Source: Alteromonas_E sp965248545
GTDB lineage: Bacteria > Pseudomonadota > Gammaproteobacteria > Enterobacterales > Alteromonadaceae
Length of the DNA stretch: 64,000 bases
Assembly (NCBI GenBank): GCA_965248545.1
Contig: OZ252110.1
Coordinates: forward strand, 3,100,001 to 3,164,000
Direction of reading: 5' to 3'
Positions 1 to 9,324 of this stretch are shown one piece after another. The number at the start of each line of letters is the position of its first letter. Within the stretch, counting starts at the first letter, position 1. The position numbers were made by a program, and so were the translations under genes. The notes beneath the pieces are model-generated. The model had not been told where the DNA came from, did no database searches, and saw nothing but the letters and a program-made list of their open reading frames with translations.

Positions 1-1
1 G

Positions 2-247
2 AGACAAGACGTGATTCGAGAGCTTGTGACAATTGACGGCGCTAAACGTTACGGAGTCGTGATTGCTGATGACTTAACCGTTGATAATGCGGCTACAGAG
101 GCGTTGCGTAAACAATTGACCGAGCAACGTGGAGAAGTCGGTTTGTTTGATTTCGGTGGTACCATCGAAGAAATCAAACAGCGCTGTCAAAGCGAGACTC
201 ACCTACCTGCACCTGAGCAGCCAAGGTTTCAACAAGCGAGAGCTTAA
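2..247 (+). CDS. Hydantoinase B/oxoprolinase family protein, C-terminal end (partial)
   Basis: This is the last ~81 codons of a gene whose beginning lies left of the window; the frame is open to base 2 and stops with TAA at 245-247. The visible residues (RQDVIRELVTIDGAKRYGVV, then a stretch reading VDNAATEALR) resemble the C-terminal end of HyuB-type subunits of N-methylhydantoinase/5-oxoprolinase, where a DV(R)xGxVS..AAxxYGVV pattern is usual. Those enzymes open cyclic imides in the cytoplasm using ATP. The next gene begins 3 bases after the stop and is an amidohydrolase, which fits a two-step ring-opening and deamidation pathway. Assignment rests on a short fragment, so it is moderate. Confidence 0.55.
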   Translation, partial: RQDVIRELVTIDGAKRYGVVIADDLTVDNAATEALRKQLTEQRGEVGLFDFGGTIEEIKQRCQSETHLPAPEQPRFQQARA

Positions 248-250
248 CGA

Positions 251-865
251 ATGAGTAACAGTGATAGAGATTTAATCGCTGGGGAGTTCGCCTTCGGGCG
301 AACGCCTTCGTTAGTTATTGTTGATATGTCATACGGTTTCACTGACCCAGACTCTCCGCTGGGTGGAGATTTCGCAGCTGAGGTCTCAGTGGCGGCGAAA
401 TTGTGTGACTTTTTTGCACAGCAGGGATGGCCAGTATTTTGTTCTTCAGTCGTTTACGATCTCGAACGACAACCACTTAAAGCCAGCGTGTTTCGCCAGC
501 GATTGCCAGATCTTAATATACTCAAAAAAGGTAGCCATTGGTGTGAGATTGATGAGCAGATCCCTCACCAAAACCATTATCAGGTTGTTGAAAAGCAGTG
601 GCCTAGTGCTTTTTTCGATACCAGCTTGACGTTGGATCTACTTCAAGCTGGTTCAGACTCTGTGGTTGTGTGTGGCTTAACCACAAGTGGTTGTGTACGA
701 GCGACGGTTTTGGATGCCTTGCAACACAATTTTCCTTGTTGGGTGGCGCAGGACGCCTGTGGTGACCGAAATCATACAGCGCACAAGGCGAACTTACACG
801 ATATGAATGCCAAGTACGCAAAAGTGATGAGTTCAGATGAGGTCATTCAGGCTTTGTCGCGATAA
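251..865 (+). CDS. Isochorismatase-family cysteine amidohydrolase (N-carbamoylsarcosine amidase-like)
   Basis: A 204-residue cytoplasmic hydrolase of the isochorismatase fold. The triad is visible: Asp25 in LVIVDMSYGF, Lys115 in VVEKQWPSAF and the nucleophile Cys148 in GLTTSGCVRA, followed by the usual ..DACGDR.. stretch. The Cys nucleophile points to an amidase such as N-carbamoylsarcosine amidase, maleamate amidase or nicotinamidase rather than true isochorismatase. It begins 3 bases after the probable hydantoinase B gene, so the two are almost surely one operon and may act in sequence on a cyclic imide or creatinine/hydantoin-like compound; that substrate is inference. Its last 23 bases overlap the end of the converging methyltransferase gene. 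Confidence 0.9.
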   Translation: MSNSDRDLIAGEFAFGRTPSLVIVDMSYGFTDPDSPLGGDFAAEVSVAAKLCDFFAQQGWPVFCSSVVYDLERQPLKASVFRQRLPDLNILKKGSHWCEIDEQIPHQNHYQVVEKQWPSAFFDTSLTLDLLQAGSDSVVVCGLTTSGCVRATVLDALQHNFPCWVAQDACGDRNHTAHKANLHDMNAKYAKVMSSDEVIQALSR

Positions 866-1592
866 ACCGCAACCTTACATAGTCTGCGAACCAAGTGCCA
901 TCTTGCCTTTGTTGAGTTTTGGATAATTGCTGACAAGCACTGTTGATGCAATGTTCCTGTTGAGCATCGGTCATACCTGAGAAAAAGGCGTGCCCAAACG
1001 TACTCAACCAATCGCGTATGTGCCCGGGCAGGGGGGTTGGTCGATCAAATAGTTCAATTTGGGCGACGGTAAAGCCGGCTTCCTCAAGGAGTTCTTTATA
1101 CTGCGCTTGTGATGGGAAAAACCAAGGTTGAACTGGCGCTAAATTTAACACAGTCCGTTGATGATTTAACGCTGCCGCAATATGTCTCACGTTACCCAAA
1201 CCACCCATTTCCGCGACAAAACGCCCCCCACCACGTAAAGCGTTGTAGCAGCCTTTTAAAACTTGTTCTGGTTTTAGCATCCAGTGCAGAGCCGCATTGC
1301 TAAAAATGGCATCAAACGATTGTTGAAATGACATTTTTTGTGCATTCAACACATGTGCATCCAGGCCTTTTTGGCGAGCACTTTGAATCATATTTTCACT
1401 GGCATCGATACCGACAACTTGGTCACACATTTCAGCAATTTGCGCGGTCAGGATCCCATCGCCACAGCCAATATCGAGAATTTTTTCACCCGCTTGAGGC
1501 GCGAGTAAGCCGATTAATGGCTCGCCTAGTTGCGGCACAAAGGCGGCATTGGCTTGATACTGTTCTGAGCGCCAGTGGTCAGTATTTGTCAT
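843..1592 (-). CDS. Class I SAM-dependent methyltransferase
   Basis: A 249-residue soluble methyltransferase. Motif I (ILDIGCGDGILT) sits near residues 38-49, the acidic end of strand 2 (VVGIDASENMI) near 59-69, and the post-I/IV region (FDAIFSNAALHWM) near 92-104. The layout resembles trans-aconitate 2-methyltransferase and BioC-like enzymes, but the C-terminal part does not let me name the substrate. The start ATG at 1592 precedes the conserved core by a normal distance. The gene converges on the isochorismatase-family gene and their 3' ends overlap by 23 bases. A biotin-type BioC is encoded elsewhere in the window, so this is a separate enzyme. Confidence 0.85.
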   Translation of the reverse strand: MTNTDHWRSEQYQANAAFVPQLGEPLIGLLAPQAGEKILDIGCGDGILTAQIAEMCDQVVGIDASENMIQSARQKGLDAHVLNAQKMSFQQSFDAIFSNAALHWMLKPEQVLKGCYNALRGGGRFVAEMGGLGNVRHIAAALNHQRTVLNLAPVQPWFFPSQAQYKELLEEAGFTVAQIELFDRPTPLPGHIRDWLSTFGHAFFSGMTDAQQEHCINSACQQLSKTQQRQDGTWFADYVRLRFIATKPE

Positions 1593-1717
1593 GTGAATGA
1601 AAGGCCAGTTTTAACCAAATAAGTACAATAAGTTACGCGAAAATCCATTGTTTGGAGCACTTTGGTCTGCGAAAAGTGTCTGCTTCATTCTATACTTAAG
1701 TGTCGTTAGTTTGTTAA

Positions 1718-2443
1718 GTGAGCCCCAGTGTGTTGCGGTCAATTCTCTGCTGTTGTTTGTGTTTTGTAGGGTCATTGCAGGCTGAGAGTCAAATGACACC
1801 CACATCTATTGCGCTGGTCGTTGAGCAGTCACATGAATCCAATCTCGATCTGGTCGGCGACCCCATTGTTTATCAAGTGTTGAAGACACTAGGAGTCAAA
1901 TTAGACATTGTCGAGTGTCCGTGGGTGCGATGTCTTCGCCTGCTGGAGCTGGGTGAAGCCGATATCGTCGACCATGTGTTTTTTACTCAAGCGCGCGCCC
2001 GGTATCTAACATACTTACCTGAACCTTATATTAAACGCGACTATGAGTTTCGTTTTTATGCATTAAACACGTCAGATATCGAACTTAATCAATTGAGTGA
2101 TCTGAAGGGGAAGAGTATTTCGACAATCAAAGGTGATGCGTACTTCCCTGAGTTTGACCACGATGAAACACTGATCAAATACCCAACACTATCCCACATT
2201 CAGGCGATTCAAATGGTTTTGAAGGGGCGAATTGATTTGGTGATAACATCACCCGCCTTAAATCACGATGTCGTAAGACGAGTGGATATCGAGGGCCAGT
2301 TAAAAGAATTACCATTTAAACACTCGGTCAAACGAGGCGTGTTCTTGGCGGTGTCTAAACAGTCTAGCTGGAGTAAACATATTGAATTGTTGGCCAATGC
2401 ACAGCAGCGAGTATTAGCAAATCGCCTCAATGTTAGACAATAG
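1718..2443 (+). CDS. Lone periplasmic solute-binding protein (SBP_bac_3 family)
   Basis: A 241-residue exported protein starting at GTG 1718. A signal peptide covers about residues 1-22 (cysteine-rich hydrophobic core ending SLQAES). The mature part has the two-lobe type II fold signature of amino-acid-binding proteins: an early lobe reading DLVGDPIVYQVLKTLGVKLD, a hinge-like DLKGKSISTIKGDAYFPEF, and a second DLV(I)TSPAL element near residue 173. No ABC permease or ATPase lies next to it. Such transporter-less copies are common in Alteromonadales and may feed sensors or have drifted to other roles. The ligand cannot be told. It is followed 17 bases later by the beta-propeller gene, possibly in one transcript. 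Confidence 0.8.
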   Translation: MSPSVLRSILCCCLCFVGSLQAESQMTPTSIALVVEQSHESNLDLVGDPIVYQVLKTLGVKLDIVECPWVRCLRLLELGEADIVDHVFFTQARARYLTYLPEPYIKRDYEFRFYALNTSDIELNQLSDLKGKSISTIKGDAYFPEFDHDETLIKYPTLSHIQAIQMVLKGRIDLVITSPALNHDVVRRVDIEGQLKELPFKHSVKRGVFLAVSKQSSWSKHIELLANAQQRVLANRLNVRQ

Positions 2444-2460
2444 GCGAGCGGTCTCCGCAT

Positions 2461-3663
2461 ATGAAGTGTTGTGTTGCCATTCTAATTTTCACGGGTGTTG
2501 CTCACTTGGCTTGTGCTAATCAGGAAACGGGACAACAACGGCAACCTAAAATGATTAATTATACGCTAGTGCAATCACTATCGGATAATAGAGACGGGAT
2601 TGATGGTTTAGACAATCCAAGGCAAATTTCAATTTCTGAGCCAGATAAAAAGTTGTTTATAACCAGTGGTGATGACAACTCACTTGCTGTTTTCTCTCTG
2701 GATGCGCACTATCATGTCAACTTTGAACAGGTATTTATGAATTCTGACACACTGATCCGTGGGTTAGAAGGCGCCTCAGGGGTAGTGCATTGGAATAATG
2801 CCCGCCACCTCGCTGTCAGCAGTTTCTATGACGGCGCAATCGCGTTGTTTACGCAAACGGCGACTAATCAGTATCAATCCTCACAGGTGTTGTCTGATAA
2901 TTTCTCCCACAAAGATGTTTTCCAGCCAGATTTTACGCCCGGTGACTCTGATACTCTAAGGCTTTTGGGCGCTTGGGATTTGTTGTTTAACAATCACACA
3001 CGCCAGTTATTAATTGCCAGTTACATAAGTGATGATGTTACGGTTTTTGATATCGACTCGACTGGGAAATTATCTTTTAGCCATACATTAAAGTCGTCCT
3101 TAACGAAGGTGACGAGTTTTGGTAACCCTGTTTCACTATCAATGTCAGCAAACGGCAAGGTGTTTGCAGTGCTGGGGTTTGAGCAACATCGAGTAACCTT
3201 TATTGGTCAGAAAAACGCGGGTCAATTTGCTTTTTTGCAGACTTTGGATGTTTCTGAAAGCGGTGCTTTGTCTTGTTTGAATCCGCAAAAAGCTGTATTC
3301 AGCAGAGATGGGAAGAGGCTCTATATCGCTTGTGCTCAAAGTAATGCAGTACTGCAGGTGGCGATGCGAGATAACGGGCGCTATGAAGTTGTGCAGCGCA
3401 ATCAGAGTGCGTCTATTGAAGGCAATAGCTTATTAGGCGCTGGCACTGTGCAGTTAAGCTCTGATGAAAAACTACTTTTTGCAGCTGGTGAAAAAGGCAT
3501 TGGTATTGTGATCTTCACCGTTGCACGTAATGGTGAGCTCGAGTATGCAAATGTGATAACTGGAATCGAGCATGTTTCGTCAATCGCGCTGTCAGAAGAT
3601 GCGCAGTATCTATTCGCGACCAGCAGTCTAGATGATGAACTGAAAGTGTTTCGACGCGAGTGA
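2461..3663 (+). CDS. Secreted beta-propeller protein (lactonase/YVTN-like repeats)
   Basis: A 400-residue protein with an N-terminal signal peptide (about residues 1-20, cleavage near LACA-N). The rest is built of repeated blades of the form 'position, value, GDDNSLAVFSLD', 'SSFYDGAIALFTQ', 'ASYISDDVTVFDID', 'VLGFEQHRVTF', 'IACAQSNAVLQVAM', 'AAGEKGIGIVIFTV' and 'ATSSLDDELKVFR', which is a seven-bladed propeller of the 6-phosphogluconolactonase/YVTN class. I see no clear lactonase active site, so enzyme activity is not claimed; a periplasmic binding or scaffold role is equally possible. A strong terminator follows the stop codon by about 35 bases. Confidence 0.75.
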   Translation: MKCCVAILIFTGVAHLACANQETGQQRQPKMINYTLVQSLSDNRDGIDGLDNPRQISISEPDKKLFITSGDDNSLAVFSLDAHYHVNFEQVFMNSDTLIRGLEGASGVVHWNNARHLAVSSFYDGAIALFTQTATNQYQSSQVLSDNFSHKDVFQPDFTPGDSDTLRLLGAWDLLFNNHTRQLLIASYISDDVTVFDIDSTGKLSFSHTLKSSLTKVTSFGNPVSLSMSANGKVFAVLGFEQHRVTFIGQKNAGQFAFLQTLDVSESGALSCLNPQKAVFSRDGKRLYIACAQSNAVLQVAMRDNGRYEVVQRNQSASIEGNSLLGAGTVQLSSDEKLLFAAGEKGIGIVIFTVARNGELEYANVITGIEHVSSIALSEDAQYLFATSSLDDELKVFRRE

Positions 3664-3698
3664 AACTAAAGAATCACGATTAGCTGTCAAGACAAAAA

Positions 3699-3725
3699 AA
3701 GCCCCGCTTTATAAGCGGGGCTTTT
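3699..3725. terminator. Bidirectional intrinsic terminator
   Basis: A GC-rich hairpin with arms AAGCCCCGCTT and AAGCGGGGCTT and a 3-base loop, flanked by an A-run on the left and TTTT on the right. It sits between the converging beta-propeller and RND pump genes and can stop transcription from both sides. Confidence 0.92.
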
Positions 3726-3741
3726 ACGATTTGACTAATGT

Positions 3742-6700
3742 TTATTTGCCAACCCCTAGAGGGTCATTGTTCAACTCGGGTTGATTGCCGCGGCGCTTGG
3801 TGAAGAACCGTTTGGCGGCGCCAAATGGGCGTTGCAAATCCAGTAAAATGACGTACAAACACGGTACCAATAGCAAGGTTACCAACGTAGCAAACATCAC
3901 CGCAAAACCAAGGCCAACGGCCATCGGAATTACAAATGCCGCTTGCAAGCTTTTCTCAAACATAATGGGCAACACGCCAGCAAATGTTGTAATCGACGTT
4001 AATGTGATTGCTCGGAAGCGTGCGCAACCAGCCTCAACTACAGACTCGCGAATCGAATACCCCTGGGCGCGACGTTGGTTGACGTAATCGGTCATTACCA
4101 AGCTGTCATTGATCACAACTCCAGCAGCAGCTATCAATCCAAAGAATGACATCATGCTGAGGTCTAATCCCATTAAGTAGTGTCCCCAAATTGCCCCGGT
4201 CATACTGAAGGGGATAACGGACATGATGATTAAAGGTTGCCCATAGCTCTTCAATGGCACCGCAAGGAGTATGTAAACGATAATCATGCCGGCGATAAAG
4301 AACATCAGCTGCTCATTTTGTTGAGCTTGCTGTTCCTTGATATCACCACCGAGCTCAGTCTTGACACCCGGGAATGCCTTGAAAAGCTCCGGTAAGATGT
4401 CTTCTCGAATATCTTCGACAATTTGATTGGGTTCTACCAATCGCTCGTCAATTGAACCCCATACGTAAACACTTTGGTAACCAGATTCTCGGCGAATATA
4501 GCTAATGCCCGGTTCCTCAGTTAGTTCAACTACATCACCGAGCATAACTTCTTGGCCAGTGGGAGTGGTAATGACCGCATACTTCAGTGACGCAAACTGT
4601 TCGCGAGTAAGACGAGGGTAGCGCACCATTACGCGCACTTCTTCTCCGTCGCGAATTACCCGTTGAGCCTCGCCACCAAAGAAGCTAGCGCCGACTTGAT
4701 TCGCGATCGTTGCCAAATCCAATCCGAGGTCATAGGCCACCGGTTTTAAGCTCATTTGAACTTCTTTGCTGGCAGGATCGATCGTTGAGCTAACGTCAAA
4801 TAGCCCTTCTTCTTCTTGCAACATCGAAATAAATTTGCGACCCGCTGCATTCAACGTGTCCAGGTCTGGGCCAAACAATAAGTAACCAAACTCACCATCA
4901 TCGCCACCACCGTTTACGTCGTCTTGCACGCGGAACGATTTCATACCGGGAATAGGCGGAATTGCTTCGCGCCAACGCTGGGCAAGTTCAAACGTATCAA
5001 AATGACGATCGTCTTCACCAACCAACGCGACCACGATACGCGCTTCGTTGCGGTTTTGATTGAAGGCTAACAGGTCTTTGATCATGCCCGTACCGTGCTC
5101 ATTGATGACATCTTCTTCAATTTGCCAGATGACGTTTTCAACAATTTGCAGCGCTTCTATGGTCGCATCATCCGAGACATTTTCGTTCATCTCAATACGC
5201 ACACTAGGGAAGTCATGTGGCACTTTAGGACTCGGTACAACACGGACGTAGTTTGCGTTGATCAACCCGACGCTTATGGCGAGTAACGCAATAAAGGTCA
5301 TCAATACTGTCCAGCGCCACTCGATACAGCGCTGCACAAAGTTTTTGTAGGGACCATTTACAAAACCAAAGAAACGCTTATTAAACTTATTGCGCCAACT
5401 GTTTGGTTTAATCGGCGTAAAGCGGGTATGAGCCAAGTGAGCAGGCAATATCAACTTTGATTCGATCAAACTGAACACTAAACACAAGATCACGACCACC
5501 GAAATGTTATAGAAAAACGCTCCTTCGGGGCCAGAGCTCATGGTTGCTGGCGCAAACACTGCAATAGTTGTCAGTACACCAAACGTCGCTGGCGTAGCGA
5601 CGCGTTTGGCGCCGCGCACTACATTGTCGACACCACCGCCTTTGCTCTCGATTTCGGTGTAGGCGCTCTCACCAATGACGATAGCGTCATCGACTACAAT
5701 CCCCAATACCATGATGAAGGCGAACAAAGACAGAATATTAATACTCACGCCAAAGACCGGCATCATCATTACCGCGCCTAGGAAACAGACTGGCAAACCA
5801 ACCATTACCCAAAACGCGAGGCGGAAACGCAAGAATATGGTCAGTAGCAGAGCGACCAGTATTGCCCCTTGGAATAGGTTGCTTAACATCATATCCAAGC
5901 GCGCATTCAGGTAGTAAGTCATGTCGACAAGTACTTCAATCTGAATACCGTTAGGGAGGGTCTTATTGCGTTGCTCGATGAACTGTTTCACGCTTTCCGC
6001 AACAGGGATCATGTTCTGCGTTTTGGTTGCTTTGACCGCCATGTACATGGCATTTTGGCCGTTGTACTTGAAGTAACGCTCACCTTCAGTAAAGCCATCA
6101 GTGATGGTTGCAACATCTTGCAATAGCACACGAGCGCCATTGTCACCAATCTTAACCGGGATCTTGCGGAATTCGTCGCCCGAGTAGTATTGGTTCTCAA
6201 CACGTATTGAAATCAGACCGGAATCAGTGCGGAGTTGACCCGCTGACATGTTAGCACTGTAGCGGCGAATTGCGCTCGTAACATCACTGATAGTGACATT
6301 GTACTTGCGTAACATGTCTGGTTGGATCTCAATCGCAATCTCGTCATCAGGGGCCCCCATCTCAACGAGCGATACATTACCCAATTGCAAGAGTTCGGAT
6401 TCGACTTGCTTGGCAACTCGCTTTAATTCACTCAGTGGAACATCGCCAACGAGTGGAATTTCCAGTACATCTTGACGAAACTCTACTTGATAAACGTTTA
6501 CTGGCTCCATATCCGCGGGGAAGGTTGCGATACCGTCCACGCGAAGTTTTACTTTGTCCAGTACGTCAGTAAGGTCTTCGTCTTTGTGGATCTCGAGGGT
6601 TACGCGGCCACTGTTTCTAAACGCGCGCGACACGATCCGCTTAATCTCGGTGACATCTTTGAGCGACTCTTCTATTTTTATCAGAATCGACTCTTCGATT

Positions 6701-6897
6701 TCTTGTGGCGAAGCACCCCGATATTGGGCGTTGACGTGGATGTAATTGATTTCAATATTCGGAAACATCTGTCGCTGAATAGTAAAATAACTCACCACGC
6801 CCATGATGATAATAAAGACCATCATTAAGTTGGCTGCGACGGAGTTGTTAGCGAAAAACGCGATAATACCGCGTTTGGCATCTTCTCTTGAGCTCAT
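3742..6897 (-). CDS. RND efflux transporter permease (AcrB/HAE1 superfamily)
   Basis: A 1051-residue inner-membrane proton-driven exporter. TM1 lies at about residues 20-40 (SVAANLMMVFIIIMGVVSYF). A first periplasmic porter domain follows, then TM2-6 with the proton-relay pair in GIVVDDAIVIGE on TM4, a second large periplasmic domain after about residue 560, and the final helices (FGLIAAAGVVINDSLVMTDYV). Length and topology are those of a full RND subunit. The family group is the lesser-studied 'efflux RND permease' clade rather than AcrB itself, so substrates are unknown. The adaptor gene lies 12 bases upstream in the same operon; no outer-membrane factor is encoded nearby, so a distant TolC is presumably used. 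Confidence 0.95.
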   Translation of the reverse strand: MSSREDAKRGIIAFFANNSVAANLMMVFIIIMGVVSYFTIQRQMFPNIEINYIHVNAQYRGASPQEIEESILIKIEESLKDVTEIKRIVSRAFRNSGRVTLEIHKDEDLTDVLDKVKLRVDGIATFPADMEPVNVYQVEFRQDVLEIPLVGDVPLSELKRVAKQVESELLQLGNVSLVEMGAPDDEIAIEIQPDMLRKYNVTISDVTSAIRRYSANMSAGQLRTDSGLISIRVENQYYSGDEFRKIPVKIGDNGARVLLQDVATITDGFTEGERYFKYNGQNAMYMAVKATKTQNMIPVAESVKQFIEQRNKTLPNGIQIEVLVDMTYYLNARLDMMLSNLFQGAILVALLLTIFLRFRLAFWVMVGLPVCFLGAVMMMPVFGVSINILSLFAFIMVLGIVVDDAIVIGESAYTEIESKGGGVDNVVRGAKRVATPATFGVLTTIAVFAPATMSSGPEGAFFYNISVVVILCLVFSLIESKLILPAHLAHTRFTPIKPNSWRNKFNKRFFGFVNGPYKNFVQRCIEWRWTVLMTFIALLAISVGLINANYVRVVPSPKVPHDFPSVRIEMNENVSDDATIEALQIVENVIWQIEEDVINEHGTGMIKDLLAFNQNRNEARIVVALVGEDDRHFDTFELAQRWREAIPPIPGMKSFRVQDDVNGGGDDGEFGYLLFGPDLDTLNAAGRKFISMLQEEEGLFDVSSTIDPASKEVQMSLKPVAYDLGLDLATIANQVGASFFGGEAQRVIRDGEEVRVMVRYPRLTREQFASLKYAVITTPTGQEVMLGDVVELTEEPGISYIRRESGYQSVYVWGSIDERLVEPNQIVEDIREDILPELFKAFPGVKTELGGDIKEQQAQQNEQLMFFIAGMIIVYILLAVPLKSYGQPLIIMSVIPFSMTGAIWGHYLMGLDLSMMSFFGLIAAAGVVINDSLVMTDYVNQRRAQGYSIRESVVEAGCARFRAITLTSITTFAGVLPIMFEKSLQAAFVIPMAVGLGFAVMFATLVTLLLVPCLYVILLDLQRPFGAAKRFFTKRRGNQPELNNDPLGVGK

Positions 6898-6909
6898 GTC
6901 TTTTACCTA

Positions 6910-8067
6910 TTATTCAGCTACACCCGTAATGGAGTTTGAGTTTTCATCAATCACAATGACTTCCATTCCAGTTTGTGGATATTCAGGTGGGGTCAACACA
7001 ATTTGTTCACCATTTTCTAACCCAGAATCAATTAAGAAGAAGTCGCCTTGTTCTCTGACCACATTAACTGTGCGGCTAACCATTTTTCCATCTTTGTCCA
7101 ATGTCCAGACGATTTTGTTGTTGACCAGATCTTGTTTAATCTTGAAAACATCTTGCAATACTTTGCCATTGAAACTGATTTCGACGTAGTTGCCGAATTT
7201 GAGCACGGGGGCTTCGCTATTGACGGAATAAGGGTCTTCTATGCGCACTACAAGGTTGGTCATTCGAGTTGCTTCGTCAACAATGCCTAAGTCACGAGCG
7301 ATAACACCTGAACGAGACACCGCGTCACGTCCTCGAGTCATCACTTGTGCTTGCTGACCAGTAATGCCGCTGGGTAAATATTGTGTATCAAAACCCGCAA
7401 TAGGGAAAACAACTTCAGCCGTTTCAATGTTGTGCAACATCGCCGTATTCATACCGACGTTGACGAATTGTCCAACGCCAATGTCGCGAGAGACGACAAG
7501 TGCATCAAAGGGGGCTGTAACCTCAGTATTGTCTAAATCTCGCTGCGCGATGCGCAATCTAGCTTTGGCTGATTTGAGTGCCGCTTGGGCACTGAGCAAT
7601 TGCGGTTTGCGTAAGTATAAGTCGCTGACCTGCTGGGCGGGTAATTTAGCTGCTTCACGCTTGGCAACGTCGGCGCGGGCTTGCTCTTCGATGAGCTGCG
7701 CTTCCGCCTGTGACACTTCAGATTCTGCTTGTAGCAGCGCGGACTCGTAGGTATCTTTTTCAATACTGAACAACACGTCACCGCGTTTGACGATTCCCCC
7801 TGCAACAAAAGCAGGGTTCCAACTAACCACTTCTCCTGCCACCTGTGCCGACAGGTTGGTACTTTCAAGCGGTCTCACTTCACCATAACTTTCAATCGTG
7901 ATCGTGTAGTCAATGGCGTTGAGTTCTTGAATTCGCACGGTAGGCCGATTATCTTGCTGCTCTTCTTCAGCGACTTCTTGTGCACTGATTTCTATGCCAA
8001 ACTTTAGTGTTAGTCCGACGGCCAGTACCGCAACGGGTACTGCAACTTTTATCCATAACTTGTTCAT
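6910..8067 (-). CDS. RND efflux periplasmic adaptor (membrane fusion protein)
   Basis: A 385-residue adaptor anchored by an N-terminal hydrophobic helix (residues 5-25). Then come the first half of the lipoyl domain (SAQVAGEVVSWNPAFVAGGI), an alpha-helical coiled-coil hairpin of about residues 105-175 (QAESEVSQAEAQLIEEQARA and following), the second lipoyl half (DLDNTEVTAPFDALV), a beta-barrel domain, and a membrane-proximal domain ending at GMEVIVID. It links the inner-membrane pump encoded 12 bases downstream to an outer-membrane channel. There is no lipobox, so the anchor is a transmembrane helix. It is the first gene of the two-gene operon. Confidence 0.93.
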   Translation of the reverse strand: MNKLWIKVAVPVAVLAVGLTLKFGIEISAQEVAEEEQQDNRPTVRIQELNAIDYTITIESYGEVRPLESTNLSAQVAGEVVSWNPAFVAGGIVKRGDVLFSIEKDTYESALLQAESEVSQAEAQLIEEQARADVAKREAAKLPAQQVSDLYLRKPQLLSAQAALKSAKARLRIAQRDLDNTEVTAPFDALVVSRDIGVGQFVNVGMNTAMLHNIETAEVVFPIAGFDTQYLPSGITGQQAQVMTRGRDAVSRSGVIARDLGIVDEATRMTNLVVRIEDPYSVNSEAPVLKFGNYVEISFNGKVLQDVFKIKQDLVNNKIVWTLDKDGKMVSRTVNVVREQGDFFLIDSGLENGEQIVLTPPEYPQTGMEVIVIDENSNSITGVAE

Positions 8068-8223
8068 AAGGTGCGTAAAACGAGTGTTATTAATCCTACC
8101 TATATACTAACCGCCTGTAGGAAAAAAACGATCATTCAAATGTAACGAACTGTGATAGGTATGACACAATTGTAATGTATGCGGAGGAATTTTAGTCAAA
8201 CCTGCACAGCGTGAAGGTCAGTA

Positions 8224-9324
8224 TTACTGCCAAACAACGTTATTTCGGCCATTTTGCTTGGCAACGTAGAGACGCTTGTCGGCTTGGTTTATCGCTTCGT
8301 CAACTGTCACATCAGGGTGTATTTCTGCGACACCAATACTGATGCTGACCGTTATAGGCCGTTCTTGCTGCCAAACGGGATCAGCGGCGGTGATGTGGCG
8401 TACTTTTTCAGCGACATCGGCGGCGCTTTCAAGGTTGGTATCTGGCAGTAGGAAGATGAATTCTTCGCCACCCCAGCGCGCCACTATGTCTTGTTTGCGA
8501 ATCGCCTGCTTAAAGCGTTTGGAGAGTACTTTAAGAACCTCATCTCCAGCATCATGACCAAAATCATCATTGATGCGTTTGAAATAATCAACGTCAGCGA
8601 GAAGTACAGAGAACGGTTGTTTAGACCGCAATGTACGTTGGTATTCATGTTTGAGTTGTTCGTTCAGATTCCTGCGATTCGGCAGCCGGGTTAATTGGTC
8701 GTGCAGGGCTTGTCGTTCAAATTGGTCGCGTAGCCGACCCAACGAGGCAAAGCTCTGTTCGCGACTGTATTCGTAAAAGGCGGATAGGAAGATAATAGTC
8801 GCGTAAGAATACAACAGACGCGTTTTAAACTCGTAAGTATAAGACGTTGTCAGTAATGCATTGTCGGGTATAAACAAAATGACGGCGACAATGCTGGTAA
8901 ACAACACATTGGCTATCAGGCCACGCCTAAAACCCCCTAGAAACATACAAACAGGTGCGACAATGTACATCCATAGCGGACCTGTATTATTGTTCCCGCC
9001 AGTAACCACCAAATACAACACCAATGCCATTAGGCAACATTGCAGAATGGTCGAGGATACTTGTTGGTAGAATGATGATGGGCGCACCACTTGTAGCCAG
9101 CGCGTCATAAAAAAGAGTGAGCTGGCAAGGTATAAAGACGCCGCCAAAGGCCAATCGGTTGCAAGCGAAGCGCGGATCGCGAGTAATAAGGTAATACTCG
9201 TGCCAACAAAGGCAAATAGGTTTACGACGATGACACGGCGGTTGGTTTCTTCATCAAATGCTTTCGAGCATCCGGCGAGCGCATACCGTCGCACAGACCT
9301 TCGGACTGAGTGAAACAGGCTCAA
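8224..9324 (-). CDS. Membrane-bound diguanylate cyclase (GGDEF)
   Basis: A 366-residue protein with about six predicted membrane helices in residues 30-185, then a GGDEF domain. The active loop reads RWGGEEF (GGEEF at 285-289), and an inhibitory I-site RKQD lies at 276-279, exactly five residues earlier. This should make c-di-GMP from two GTP and be product-inhibited. The membrane part resembles a MASE-type sensor of unknown signal. The start is a TTG at 9324 whose last two bases are the first two of the pqiC stop (TTGA overlap), with AAGG upstream, so the gene appears translationally coupled to the pqi operon. Confidence 0.93.
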   Translation of the reverse strand: MSLFHSVRRSVRRYALAGCSKAFDEETNRRVIVVNLFAFVGTSITLLLAIRASLATDWPLAASLYLASSLFFMTRWLQVVRPSSFYQQVSSTILQCCLMALVLYLVVTGGNNNTGPLWMYIVAPVCMFLGGFRRGLIANVLFTSIVAVILFIPDNALLTTSYTYEFKTRLLYSYATIIFLSAFYEYSREQSFASLGRLRDQFERQALHDQLTRLPNRRNLNEQLKHEYQRTLRSKQPFSVLLADVDYFKRINDDFGHDAGDEVLKVLSKRFKQAIRKQDIVARWGGEEFIFLLPDTNLESAADVAEKVRHITAADPVWQQERPITVSISIGVAEIHPDVTVDEAINQADKRLYVAKQNGRNNVVWQ

